Shown here one piece after another: positions 49,647-59,505 of a stretch of 64,000 nt of DNA (its first letter is position 1; every line of letters starts with the position of its first letter). Under the pieces are notes generated by a model that was not told where the DNA came from, did no database searches, and saw only the letters and a list, made by a program, of their open reading frames with translations. Source of the stretch: an uncultured Bacteroidota bacterium (lineage in GTDB: Bacteria > Bacteroidota > Bacteroidia > Chitinophagales > Chitinophagaceae); the NCBI GenBank assembly GCA_903929425.1, contig CAIYUO010000058.1:51368-115367 (forward strand), read 5' to 3'. A program made the position numbers and the translations under genes.

Positions 49647-50753
49647 CTATTTAGTTAAAGCAATGACTTTAAAATAAGCTTCTTTAGGCTGATAATTTCT
49701 ATCAAATAATAAAGGATAATTAGTGCGCCCTTTTATAGGCCAGCCATTTAACCAGGATTGACCATCATGAACGCCCCAAAATGTAACTCTGCTAATTTTG
49801 TTTTTATGTTTTATAAAGAGTTTAAATAAAGACTCGTACCCTTCGGTAAATTTCATTTGAACTGAATCAGGCAAACCATTCATATATGGGTTCATTTTAG
49901 CACTATAAGTTGCTTTCATATTTACATCAGCAGCATCACTATCCCATGGATTTGGCAATACGCCTAAATCCAATTCAGTAAACATAACCTTAACACCTAA
50001 GTTTGAAAACTCGATTATACTTTGTTCTATTTCTTTAAAAGGTATTTTATTATAACGCCAATGACCTTGAATACCAACACCATCAATACGTATTCCTTTA
50101 GCTTGTAAATCTTTTATGATAGCTATAGCACCTGCGCGTTTTTTAGGTTGTTCAATATTATAATCATTATAATATAGCTCCGCATTAGGCGAAGCCTTTT
50201 GTGCTAATTGGAAGGCTTCTGCTATATAAGAGGCGCCTAATTTTTCTAAAAAAATAGATTTCCTTAATGTACCATCCTCCTCTAAAGCCTCATTTACAAC
50301 ATCCCATGAAAACACTTTCCCATCATATCGTTTTGCAACTGTCTCGATATGATTAACAAAAAAGTTTCTAACGGAATCGGCGCTTTGCATGTGCTTCATG
50401 AAAGCGGGTAATTGACTATGCCAAATTAATGTGTGGCCATTTATTTTTAATTGATGCGCTTGGGCATATTCAACCATTTTATCGGCAAGTGAAAAATTAT
50501 ACACTTCCCACCCTGGATGTATAACCTCACTTTTCATGATGTTTTCAGGGGTAACGGCATTAAATTCATTGGTAATTAAAGTGCTCGCTTTTGAATCTAA
50601 CCCCTGAATTTGCGGAGCGTTAATCGCTGTACCAATTAAAAAAAAGTTATGATAAGATTTCTGTAAACTAGTTTTTTGTTGTGCGAATAAACTTTGATAC
50701 TGAATCAGTATAGACACTGACATAACTAAAAAAGAAACTATACTTTTTCTCAT
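49647..50753 (-). CDS. Endo-1,4-beta-xylanase (GH10), secreted
   Basis: FNAVTPENIMKSEVIHPGWEVYNFSLADKMVEYAQAHQLKINGHTLIWHSQLPAF, VFSWDVVNEALEEDG, LYYNDYNIE, VMFTELDLGVLP, VTFWGVHDGQSWLNGWP. Confidence 0.97.
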   Translation of the reverse strand: MRKSIVSFLVMSVSILIQYQSLFAQQKTSLQKSYHNFFLIGTAINAPQIQGLDSKASTLITNEFNAVTPENIMKSEVIHPGWEVYNFSLADKMVEYAQAHQLKINGHTLIWHSQLPAFMKHMQSADSVRNFFVNHIETVAKRYDGKVFSWDVVNEALEEDGTLRKSIFLEKLGASYIAEAFQLAQKASPNAELYYNDYNIEQPKKRAGAIAIIKDLQAKGIRIDGVGIQGHWRYNKIPFKEIEQSIIEFSNLGVKVMFTELDLGVLPNPWDSDAADVNMKATYSAKMNPYMNGLPDSVQMKFTEGYESLFKLFIKHKNKISRVTFWGVHDGQSWLNGWPIKGRTNYPLLFDRNYQPKEAYFKVIALTK

Positions 50754-50882
50754 GACTATCAAATAATTAAATAATTATCGAATATAACCTTTTGATTTAA
50801 ACTGTAATCATTTGTAGTTGAATTTAGATAAAAAATTATAAATCCAACTATAGTTAGTAGAAAAAGCTTTGCAAGTCATTGA

Positions 50883-51323
50883 AATACACAAAACTTATGT
50901 GATATTGCTTCAAAAGGTGGTAACTATTTATTAAATGTTGGGCCTAAAGCAGATGGCAGTTTCCCGATCCAAAGTATTGAAAGACTAAAAGAAATGGGGA
51001 GTTGGTTACAAAAAAACAAACAAGCAATATATGGGAGCCAACCAAGCCAAATTGGAAGCTTTGATTGGGGTCGTAGTTCCACTCAATTAACAAAAAATGG
51101 ACTTGCTATATATTTAATGGTTTTTAATTTGCCAAATAATAATGAGCTTTCAATTCCTTTGATTAAAAATGAAATTGATAATATAAGCGTGCTTGAAACT
51201 GGCGTAACATGTAACTATCATAAAGATGAATCAAAAATACTTATTTCAATCCCTACAAGTGCCCCTAATAATAAAGTGTCGGTCATTAAATTATTATTAA
51301 AAGGGGATCGTGTCATTTTGTAA
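50883..51323 (+). pseudogene. Remnant of alpha-L-fucosidase (GH29), C-terminal part only
   Basis: Continuous frame after a TGA at 50880-50882 reads NTQNLCDIASKGGNYLLNVGPKADGSFPIQSIERLKEMGSWLQKNKQAIYGSQPSQIGSFDWGRSSTQ..., matching the GH29 'LVD..SKxGNxLLNxGPxxDGxIP' region. The catalytic N-terminal part is absent upstream. Confidence 0.8.
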
Positions 51324-51546
51324 TGTGTACATGATAAAACATTTTCACAATTAATGTACTGATTTAAGGTATTGATTTTTAAGTAATTACAATATTTAAA
51401 TTTATCAGCACACCCCATTTGGGCTATTTACTTTATAGTTTTGTTGCCGTATAAAGTTTATATTAATTATTTATTTTAGTTTCTTTTTGATACTTATATG
51501 TTATATATTTATAACAACATTTTTAACATATAAAAAACAACAAAAC

Positions 51547-52230
51547 ATGAAAAAACTATTGCTACTGGTATTATTACTAGCATCTATTAATGCTTTCTCA
51601 CAAACATTAGCCTTTTGGTGTGTAGAAATTAAGGCTAAGCCTCGTACCGAAAAATATATAGAAGCTGCATTTGAAAAAGCATTTAAAGAAGTAAAATACA
51701 ATAAGGCGAATTTTAGAATACAAAAAATTTCCACTGGACCTAATAATGGCATGACACACAGAATTATTTGGCATTATACCCTTGGTACAGAACCAGTAGA
51801 CACTAATTCAATTAACATAGATAGAGACGAGGCTTTTTGGGCAAAAATGTTTGATTATGTAGAAACATGGGGACATAGTTATTCAGGAAGATTTTTAAGC
51901 TGGAAAAGTAGTGAGAAGAAGGATTCCATTTATCATATTTGGGATTTTAAAATTAAAGACCAAGCAAAATTCAAAAATGCGCACGACTTAGCATTAAAAG
52001 ATTTGAAAGAAGAATTTGCCGGAAGAGCAGTTGGATTTGGCACTTATGATATTGGAAGACCAAATGGCGCAACGCATTGGATTGGTGTTTCATGCATAAA
52101 TGATAATGATCATTTATTGCTCATTGAAAAGCTTGAGAAAAACCCAAGATTTATTAAGTATTTGCAAGACAGAGGAGAGGTTGAAGATGTTAAAGATTAT
52201 ATGATTGAAGATTTTAAAGTAAAAAATTAA
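51547..52230 (+). CDS. Exported protein of unknown function
   Basis: Signal peptide MKKLLLLVLLLASINAFSQ at ATG 51547 (ORF track start 51487 is upstream); no family recognised. Confidence 0.75.
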   Translation: MKKLLLLVLLLASINAFSQTLAFWCVEIKAKPRTEKYIEAAFEKAFKEVKYNKANFRIQKISTGPNNGMTHRIIWHYTLGTEPVDTNSINIDRDEAFWAKMFDYVETWGHSYSGRFLSWKSSEKKDSIYHIWDFKIKDQAKFKNAHDLALKDLKEEFAGRAVGFGTYDIGRPNGATHWIGVSCINDNDHLLLIEKLEKNPRFIKYLQDRGEVEDVKDYMIEDFKVKN

Positions 52231-52251
52231 TCATTAAAAAATAAAATAACT

Positions 52252-52980
52252 ATGAAAAAAACAATGCTCTTACTTGCTTTATCCTTTATTGGAATAGCAA
52301 CATTTGCACAAGAGAAAACCATGAACACCCTTTTTCAAAAAGTAAAGCAGGGTCACTCAATCCCCTATGTGGATGCAGTTGAAAATTTATTTACTAAATT
52401 TTTTCCTGCAAAAGATGGTGGTTTTATTACTTATAGCATTACTGGCGGAAAACATCATGGTGAATATATGTTTTTGTATAATGTTGGAAAAAGCTTTACT
52501 GACAGGGATAATTCAACAGCACCTACCATTGACAATATCAGATGGTCTGATAATTGGTCAATTACTGTAGCACCACATATTGAAAGTATTTCAAGCGATG
52601 TGATTGTTTATCAACCTGACTATTCAAATAGTAAGTTTGAAGAAAGATCTGACAAAGCAATTGTTACAGAATATGCTATTAAAGGCAATGGTAATAGAAA
52701 GCCATTCAATGATATTTTAAAAAGATTTCCAAAAGTATGGGATAAATTAGGATGGAAATATGCAATATATTCTGCTACAACTGGAACTGATAGAATTTTA
52801 TCAGTTAGACGTTTACCTAATGGATGGAAAGAATTAGACGAACAAAAGGATTTTTCAGCTGTTTACGAAGAACTTTATGGTAAAGGATCATTTGATAGAG
52901 ATGCTGCAATCGTTTCAAGTTGGCAGACAAGAACTGACAGGTGGATGATGACAAAAAATACAAGATTAACAAGTAAATAA
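52252..52980 (+). CDS. Exported protein of unknown function
   Basis: Signal peptide MKKTMLLLALSFIGIATFAQ; no family recognised; similar size and layout to the preceding gene. Confidence 0.75.
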   Translation: MKKTMLLLALSFIGIATFAQEKTMNTLFQKVKQGHSIPYVDAVENLFTKFFPAKDGGFITYSITGGKHHGEYMFLYNVGKSFTDRDNSTAPTIDNIRWSDNWSITVAPHIESISSDVIVYQPDYSNSKFEERSDKAIVTEYAIKGNGNRKPFNDILKRFPKVWDKLGWKYAIYSATTGTDRILSVRRLPNGWKELDEQKDFSAVYEELYGKGSFDRDAAIVSSWQTRTDRWMMTKNTRLTSK

Positions 52981-52988
52981 ACAACAAA

Positions 52989-53507
52989 ATGAAAAAACTA
53001 TTATTAAGTTTTCTAGTATCAGCTACATTGATAGCATGTACAAACCAACCAAAAGCTGATACAGCTTCTGCTAATGCCCCGTTAAGATCCTACGGAGTTG
53101 GCGTTGATAGCTCAGCAAATATTGATTTAATTAAAAAATCAAACAGTTGTATTGCTGATGTTAAAAATGATTTTGATACCTACAAAACCACATACTCAGA
53201 CACAGCAGTTTTCCATGATAATGGCAAAAAAATTACCTTAAATGATAATTTAGCCATTCTTGAACAATGGAAAAAAATGGGTTTATCCGTTTCTTTTGAA
53301 TACAATGCTTCTTGGGAGGATGTATTGAATAAACCAGATGCTAAGGGATCATCAAACCATGTTTTCTGTTATTTAACAGCAACCTTTAAAAAAGGGGACA
53401 AAACAGCATCAGTTGCAATGTTTCAAGCAGATAGAGTTAAAGATGGAAAAATTATTGAAGAATGGGTTATATATGATTCAGCACCAATTACAGAACTTTT
53501 GAAATAG
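52989..53507 (+). CDS. NTF2/SnoaL-like lipoprotein
   Basis: Lipobox LVSATLIAC; VKNDFDTYKTTYSDTAVFHDNGKKITLNDNLAILEQWKKMG...VAMFQADRVKDGKIIEEWVIYD. Confidence 0.7.
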   Translation: MKKLLLSFLVSATLIACTNQPKADTASANAPLRSYGVGVDSSANIDLIKKSNSCIADVKNDFDTYKTTYSDTAVFHDNGKKITLNDNLAILEQWKKMGLSVSFEYNASWEDVLNKPDAKGSSNHVFCYLTATFKKGDKTASVAMFQADRVKDGKIIEEWVIYDSAPITELLK

Positions 53508-53531
53508 GAAAAATTTTAAGTTTGGAAATAC

Positions 53532-53561
53532 AAAAAGGCCTCTAGCAATAGAGGCCTTTTT
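53532..53561. terminator. Rho-independent terminator, 13-bp stem AAAAAGGCCTCTA/TAGAGGCCTTTTT, GCAA loop
   Basis: Perfect stem 53532-53544 with 53549-53561, located 25 bp after the stop of the lipoprotein gene. Confidence 0.88.
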
Positions 53562-53724
53562 ATTTATTATTAAGTTCTTGAAATATTATTTAACATAATA
53601 TATAGTCGTAATTGATAAATATTATAGAATAAATACTGATTCATTTATATAAATCTCAATTTTCCTTAGTTTTTAGACTAATAATGATATAAATAATGTT
53701 AAATTTATTGTAATATTAACGCTC

Positions 53725-53760
53725 AATAGTTTCTATTTTCTTTAAGGAATTGAAACTATT
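53725..53760. promoter_or_regulatory. Inverted repeat AATAGTTTC...GAAACTATT upstream of SusC 2
   Basis: 9-bp perfect arms 53725-53733 and 53752-53760, 30 bp upstream of the SusC 2 start. Confidence 0.45.
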
Positions 53761-53790
53761 TGAAGCAATTAAAAACCAAAACAGATAACT

Positions 53791-56700
53791 ATGAGAAAAT
53801 TTCTTCCGTTTATGTTTTTCTTGATTTGTTTAATTATGTCTGCGAAGCCATTATCAGCTCAAGAAAAAGCAATTACGGGTAAAGTATTAGGAGAAGATAA
53901 CCGCCCAATTAGTGGCGTTACTGTCCTAGTTAAAGGAACAAAAAATGTAACGACTACCAATCAAAACGGTACGTTCACCATTAAAGGAGATTCCAAGCAA
54001 ACACTTGTTTTTACATCATTAAACTATCTTAAAAAAGAAGTTTTAATAGGATCAAAATCAGAAATTAATGTGCAGTTAACACCATCACAAGATCAACTTG
54101 ATGAAGTGGTGGTAGTTGCTATGGACATTAAACGTAATTCAAGGGAACTTGGTTATTCTACTCAAAATGTAACCGGTAAAGACATTCAGTCTACACAAAG
54201 AGATAATTTTGTAAACAGTTTACAAGGTAGAGTTGCCGGGATCACCGTAACACCTACAACTGGTGCTGCAGGTGCTTCATCTGGAATTATCCTTAGAGGT
54301 TTCAATACATTGTCTGGTACTAACCAACCCTTATTTGTTGTGGATGGTATTATTTTAGACAACTCAACATTAAACACCAACTCACAAGGTGGAGCAGGTA
54401 TTGGTCTCGCTTCGGATTTACCAAATAGAAACAATGACTACACAAATCGTATTGCTGATATTAATCCAAATGATATTGATAATGTAACTGTACTTAAAGG
54501 ACCAGAGGCTACTGCGCTTTATGGTAGCCAAGCTAGTAATGGTGCGATTGTTATTACAACAAAGAAATCTAAGTCTACAAGTGGTAAGATTTTAGTGACT
54601 TATGATAATAACTTCAGAAGTCAGGAAATAAATCGTTTTGCTCAAGTGAATAATGATTATGGACCAGGTTCAAGCAATGGTATCCCAACTGCTCCTCCAC
54701 TTGCTGGACAATTTCAAAGCTTTGGACCAGTATGGCCAGCAACAACTAAGTTATATGATAACCTACATCGTTTTTATAAAGTAGGTATTACACAAACACA
54801 TAATATTGGAATGGAATTTGGTAAAAAAGATATGAGCTTCCGTGTTTCAGGTCAATACCTAGACAATCAGGGTGTGATTCCAAATAATATGTTACAAAAA
54901 TTCAATTTTAAAATATCAAATAGTTCTAAAATTGGAAAATACATAACCATTGCTCCTTCATTTACCATCACGAGTTCAAACAATGTCAAGCCTTTGAAAG
55001 GTGGAGCATCAACTGGTGGATTCTTATTGAGCTTATACCAATGGCCTGCTAACAATGACATGACTAATTTTGAAACTTCAAACGGTAGTAAAACAACTTT
55101 GTTTAACGCTAATGGAAATTCAGATTATGATAACCCATTATGGAGTGCAAATAATAACTATAGTGGTGATAAAACAAAACGTTATGTTGGAACATTAGGT
55201 ATTGATATTAATCCATTCTCATGGCTTACAGTTGCTGGTCGTTTTGGATATGATACTTATAAAACAGATGGTTACTTATTATTACATCCTCAGTCTTATG
55301 CGTTAACGCCTGCAACAAGAGGTTCATTAGATAATTACTACAGAACTTACAAAGGATACAATCACACGATTACAGCAACTGCCAAAAAGAATTATGGAAA
55401 ATTCTCCACAAGAGCCATGGCTGGAACAATGTGGATGGATAATGAAACACAACAATTCAGTGTTAAGGGAACACAGTTAATTGATTCATTAGGTCCTGCT
55501 TCAGGTGCAATGTATAAATTTGGTCAGGTTTTTTCTAGCTTAAACCCTACCGATAGTAATACTTCATTAGTTGGTTCAAGAGTAAGATTGTTGAGAAACT
55601 ATTTTGGATTACCTAACTTAAGTGTGTTTAGAGAACTTGCCTATTTTGGTGAGGTTTCAGTTGGGTATAATAATGTTGCTTTCTTGACTTACTCTCATCG
55701 TTTTGAGATTGCTTCTCCTTTACCTTCTCAAAACAGAAATTATAATTTCCCTGGTGCTAGTTTAAGTTTAATTATGTCAGATATCTTCCCAATCATTAAG
55801 AGGGGGAATATTGTTGACTACTTTAAATTAAGAGGATCCATGGCAAACACTGCTCGTTTAAATGATCCTTATTCAAACCAAGCGGTTTTTGTAAATAACC
55901 AAAATAGTTCAACAATTCCTGGATTTACTTATGGCTTTACGAATGCGAATCCAGCATTAAGACCTGAGCGTCAACAAACATTTGAAATAGGAAGTGAAAT
56001 TAGAATGTTGAAAAATGCTATTACAATTGAAGGTGCTTATTATAACACACTTTGTACAGACCAAATTAGCCAAGGATACCGTGCTAGTTATGCAACAGGT
56101 TTTATCTTAAATACAACCAATGCCTCTTCACTTCGTAATGAAGGTATTGAATTAACTGTTGGATTATCACCAATCAGAAAAACTAATTTCACATGGAATC
56201 TTAATTTCAACTATAACCAAATGTGGAGTAAGGTATTAACATTGCCAGCATCAATTGGCATTTTAAACGACTATTACAACTCTGATACTTATGTTTCAAA
56301 CGTAAGAGGTGGTCTTATTAGAAACCAACCAACTGGTACATTAACAGGTTCTACTTATACTAGAAACACTGCTGGAAATATCCTTATCAACCCAACAACT
56401 GGTATTCCAGTTGTGACTACTGGTAACTTATTAATCGCAGACAGAACTCCTGATTTTACATTAGGTATTTCAAACTCATTTAGATATAAAGATTTTAGTT
56501 TAAGTTTTTTATGGGATTGGAGAAGAGGAGGAGATATTTACAATGGTACCGATCAAGCACTTACTGCTTTGGGTAAAAGTGCAAGAACTTCCGACAGATC
56601 AACCCCTCTAGTGGTGAAAGGAGTATTAAACGATGGTTTGCAAAATTCTGCTAATCCAACAAAAAACACGATTGTAATTAACCCTTACTTCTTAACAAGC

Positions 56701-57000
56701 TATTATACTTCATTACCTGATGAGGAATTTATCCAAAAGGATGTGAACTGGTTAAGACTTAGAGATGTTAGTCTTAACTACACATTACCTAAGCGCGTAA
56801 TGAATAAAATAAAGGCTGTGAAAAGTATTAGCTTTTTCCTAACTGGAAACGACTTAGTATTAATCACCAACTATCGTGGAGCAGATCCTGCTGTTAACTC
56901 TAATAACCCAAGTACAGGTGGTGTAGGTGGTTATGGTATTGACTTAGGTAGTGCGCCAACTCCAATCAGTTACAGTTTTGGATTTAGAGCTAATTTTTAA
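53791..57000 (+). CDS. SusC/RagA-family TonB-linked outer-membrane transporter (second pair)
   Basis: ITGKVLGEDNRPISGVTVLVKGTKN, QDQLDEVVVVAMDIKRNSRELGYSTQNV, GRVAGITVTPTTGAAGASSGIILRGFNTLSGTNQPLFVVDGI, VTVLKGPEATALYGSQASNGAIVITTKK. Confidence 0.97.
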   Translation: MRKFLPFMFFLICLIMSAKPLSAQEKAITGKVLGEDNRPISGVTVLVKGTKNVTTTNQNGTFTIKGDSKQTLVFTSLNYLKKEVLIGSKSEINVQLTPSQDQLDEVVVVAMDIKRNSRELGYSTQNVTGKDIQSTQRDNFVNSLQGRVAGITVTPTTGAAGASSGIILRGFNTLSGTNQPLFVVDGIILDNSTLNTNSQGGAGIGLASDLPNRNNDYTNRIADINPNDIDNVTVLKGPEATALYGSQASNGAIVITTKKSKSTSGKILVTYDNNFRSQEINRFAQVNNDYGPGSSNGIPTAPPLAGQFQSFGPVWPATTKLYDNLHRFYKVGITQTHNIGMEFGKKDMSFRVSGQYLDNQGVIPNNMLQKFNFKISNSSKIGKYITIAPSFTITSSNNVKPLKGGASTGGFLLSLYQWPANNDMTNFETSNGSKTTLFNANGNSDYDNPLWSANNNYSGDKTKRYVGTLGIDINPFSWLTVAGRFGYDTYKTDGYLLLHPQSYALTPATRGSLDNYYRTYKGYNHTITATAKKNYGKFSTRAMAGTMWMDNETQQFSVKGTQLIDSLGPASGAMYKFGQVFSSLNPTDSNTSLVGSRVRLLRNYFGLPNLSVFRELAYFGEVSVGYNNVAFLTYSHRFEIASPLPSQNRNYNFPGASLSLIMSDIFPIIKRGNIVDYFKLRGSMANTARLNDPYSNQAVFVNNQNSSTIPGFTYGFTNANPALRPERQQTFEIGSEIRMLKNAITIEGAYYNTLCTDQISQGYRASYATGFILNTTNASSLRNEGIELTVGLSPIRKTNFTWNLNFNYNQMWSKVLTLPASIGILNDYYNSDTYVSNVRGGLIRNQPTGTLTGSTYTRNTAGNILINPTTGIPVVTTGNLLIADRTPDFTLGISNSFRYKDFSLSFLWDWRRGGDIYNGTDQALTALGKSARTSDRSTPLVVKGVLNDGLQNSANPTKNTIVINPYFLTSYYTSLPDEEFIQKDVNWLRLRDVSLNYTLPKRVMNKIKAVKSISFFLTGNDLVLITNYRGADPAVNSNNPSTGGVGGYGIDLGSAPTPISYSFGFRANF

Positions 57001-57025
57001 TTTTAAAAGAAAAATCAACAGTTTT

Positions 57026-58678
57026 ATGAAAAATAAAATTTATAAATCGCTTCTGTCAGTTGGATTAATTTGTACACTTGGTGCTATGTCATGTAGTAAA
57101 AAAATTGACGAAGCATATAAGAATCCAAACGCAGCAGTTGTTCAACCAATTGAATCTATCCTGTCGGGGGTAATTGGAAGTTTTACTGCTTTCTATTCAT
57201 CTGCAGGTACTGGATATGGCGTACAAGCCGATGGTATTTTACTTGGCAGGTACATTCAATATTGGGGAACCACAACCAATGGTGAAAACTATGGTCAAAT
57301 GGGTGGTACCATAAACAGTGATAATACCGGTTCTATTTGGGCCGCGGTATATTATGGTCAAGGACAAAATGTAAATAAAATTATCCAATGGGGTTCGGAG
57401 CAACAAAAATGGGATTATGTTGGTGCAGCTACTGCCATTAGAGCTTGGGGTTGGTTGGAATTAACCAACGAATACAGCGACGCTCCTTTAAGAGAAGCAT
57501 TTAATACCAACTTGGTTCAATTCCATTACGAAACCCAACCTGAATTTTATGATAGCACAAGAGCAGTATGTTTTAGAGCATTAGGTTTCTTAAATCGCAC
57601 CGATGGTAAAGTGAACAAAGAAAACTTAGCAATTGGAGACGCTTATTTTTATAACGGAGATGTAGCTAAATGGAAAAAATTTGTTTATGGAATTTTAGCA
57701 AGATCTTATATCAACTTAAGTAATAAAGAAATTTTCACCAAGAATAGTTATGCTGATTCTGCTATTAAGTATGCGAACCTTGCAATGGTAAATAACTCAG
57801 AAAATGCTGTCGTAAGAGTAGCTGGAGGCTTAACCTCTGCAGTGAATAATTACTTTGGGCCATTTAGAAGTAATATTGGTACAATCAGACAATCTTCTTA
57901 TATCGCAGATTTAATGTCTGGTAATAATGCCGACGCCTTTAAAGGTGTATCAGATCCAAGAAGGTGGTATATGTTACGTGAAAATGGTAACAAAACATTT
58001 AAAGGATTAACAGTTTGGGCTGGTACCACTGGGGTAAGTGCCACAGATTATCCTCAAAACTTTTGGGGTAACCCTACAGCAAGTGCAACCACTGCACCAA
58101 CTGTGGACAGTAGCCGATACTTATATCAAAATACAAGTCCATGGCCTTTAATGACAGCATCTGAAATGCAATTTATTATTGCAGAAGCTGCTTTAAGAAA
58201 AGGAAATTCATCATTAGCATTGAGTGCATATAAAAATGCAATTAGCTTGAATTTTGATATGTTGACAACAACATACAATCAAAATATTCCAGCGGCTAAT
58301 GTGATAACACCTGCAGCAGTTACAACCTACTTAGCAGATCCCGCAGTCGTTCCTGCTTCAGCAACTGGACTTACCCTTTCTCATATTATGTTGCAAAAAT
58401 ATATTGCACTATATGGTTGGGGAGTGCACCAAACTTGGATTGACATGAGAAAATTCCATTATACCGATACCGATCCTGCAACAGGAAAACAAGTATATGC
58501 GAATTTCACACCTCCATCAGGTGCGAACTTAATTTCAACTAATAATGGTAAGCTTGTTTACAGATGTAGACCAAGATATAACTCAGAATATTTATACAAT
58601 ATTCCTGAATTAACCAGAATCGGAGCCTATCAAAATTTAGATTACAACACCTACGAAATGTGGTTCTCTCAGAAATAA
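57026..58678 (+). CDS. SusD/RagB-family outer-membrane lipoprotein
   Basis: Lipobox LICTLGAMSC; AATAIRAWGWLELTNEYSDAPLREAFN, MTASEMQFIIAEAALRKGN, LQKYIALYGWGVHQTWIDMRKFHYT; start at ATG 57026. Confidence 0.93.
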   Translation: MKNKIYKSLLSVGLICTLGAMSCSKKIDEAYKNPNAAVVQPIESILSGVIGSFTAFYSSAGTGYGVQADGILLGRYIQYWGTTTNGENYGQMGGTINSDNTGSIWAAVYYGQGQNVNKIIQWGSEQQKWDYVGAATAIRAWGWLELTNEYSDAPLREAFNTNLVQFHYETQPEFYDSTRAVCFRALGFLNRTDGKVNKENLAIGDAYFYNGDVAKWKKFVYGILARSYINLSNKEIFTKNSYADSAIKYANLAMVNNSENAVVRVAGGLTSAVNNYFGPFRSNIGTIRQSSYIADLMSGNNADAFKGVSDPRRWYMLRENGNKTFKGLTVWAGTTGVSATDYPQNFWGNPTASATTAPTVDSSRYLYQNTSPWPLMTASEMQFIIAEAALRKGNSSLALSAYKNAISLNFDMLTTTYNQNIPAANVITPAAVTTYLADPAVVPASATGLTLSHIMLQKYIALYGWGVHQTWIDMRKFHYTDTDPATGKQVYANFTPPSGANLISTNNGKLVYRCRPRYNSEYLYNIPELTRIGAYQNLDYNTYEMWFSQK

Positions 58679-58700
58679 ATTACTTATAAAAATAAGCACA

Positions 58701-59489
58701 ATGAAAAAAAATATATCCTTAATTCTAATATTGGCGGCTAGTATAAGTGGTCTATTATGGTCATGTTCCAAGACAACACCACTTGTGAACATTGCTGTAA
58801 GTTCAAACCCTACTGGGAGCGCCTTTATTAAAATTGTACACTTTTCTCCAGCTTTCAGACTGGCGACGTCAAACAGTGATAGTTTGAATATTTTCTTGAA
58901 TGGGTCTAAGCTAAACGGAAGTTTTTTAACTTTTGGTTCCTTATTCCCATCAACTACTAATTTGTATGCTGCTATCCCAGCTGGAGCAGCAACCATTAAA
59001 CTTTCCACTGCAGGAGTACTTACTCCAGATTCTATTGCGGTAGTAAGTCTGAGTAAAACAGTAGAAGCAGGAAAATATTATTCCTTAATCATTACTGACT
59101 CTATATTAAACTCAAGCAGTAGTAAACAAATATTTACCCAAGACAACTTTGTATTATCAGATACAAACACCTTCACCATGAGGTTTGTACATGCTATTTT
59201 AAATGATAGTGCTGGAAAAAATGTCGATATCTACTCAACAAGACGTGCTGGAAATATGTTCTCTAATATAAGTCCAGGAACAGTTACAGATTTTAATGCT
59301 CAACCCTATAATTTTATTACAGATACTATTATAGTAAGAAGAACCGGTAGCAATTTTGAATTGGCAAGATTCACCACTGCGGCCAATCCATTAGCTAGAC
59401 AGAGGGCATATACCTTAATTTATAAAGGTACCCCAAGTGTAACTACCGCTCCAAAAGGAAGAGCATTAGCTACTTTCGCGAATCAATAA
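58701..59489 (+). CDS. DUF4397-like surface lipoprotein
   Basis: Lipobox ASISGLLWSC; AFIKIVHFSPAF...LNIFLNGSKLNGSFLTFGSLFPSTTNLYAAIPAGAATIKLSTAG, MRFVHAILNDSAGKNVDIYS pattern. Confidence 0.75.
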   Translation: MKKNISLILILAASISGLLWSCSKTTPLVNIAVSSNPTGSAFIKIVHFSPAFRLATSNSDSLNIFLNGSKLNGSFLTFGSLFPSTTNLYAAIPAGAATIKLSTAGVLTPDSIAVVSLSKTVEAGKYYSLIITDSILNSSSSKQIFTQDNFVLSDTNTFTMRFVHAILNDSAGKNVDIYSTRRAGNMFSNISPGTVTDFNAQPYNFITDTIIVRRTGSNFELARFTTAANPLARQRAYTLIYKGTPSVTTAPKGRALATFANQ

Positions 59490-59505
59490 AATTGATTGTT
59501 TTTCA

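Noticed and set aside
58637-59008. 123-aa minus-strand ORF between SusD 2 and DUF4397
   Set aside because: Mostly antisense to the DUF4397 lipoprotein gene, whose lipobox and operon placement are convincing.
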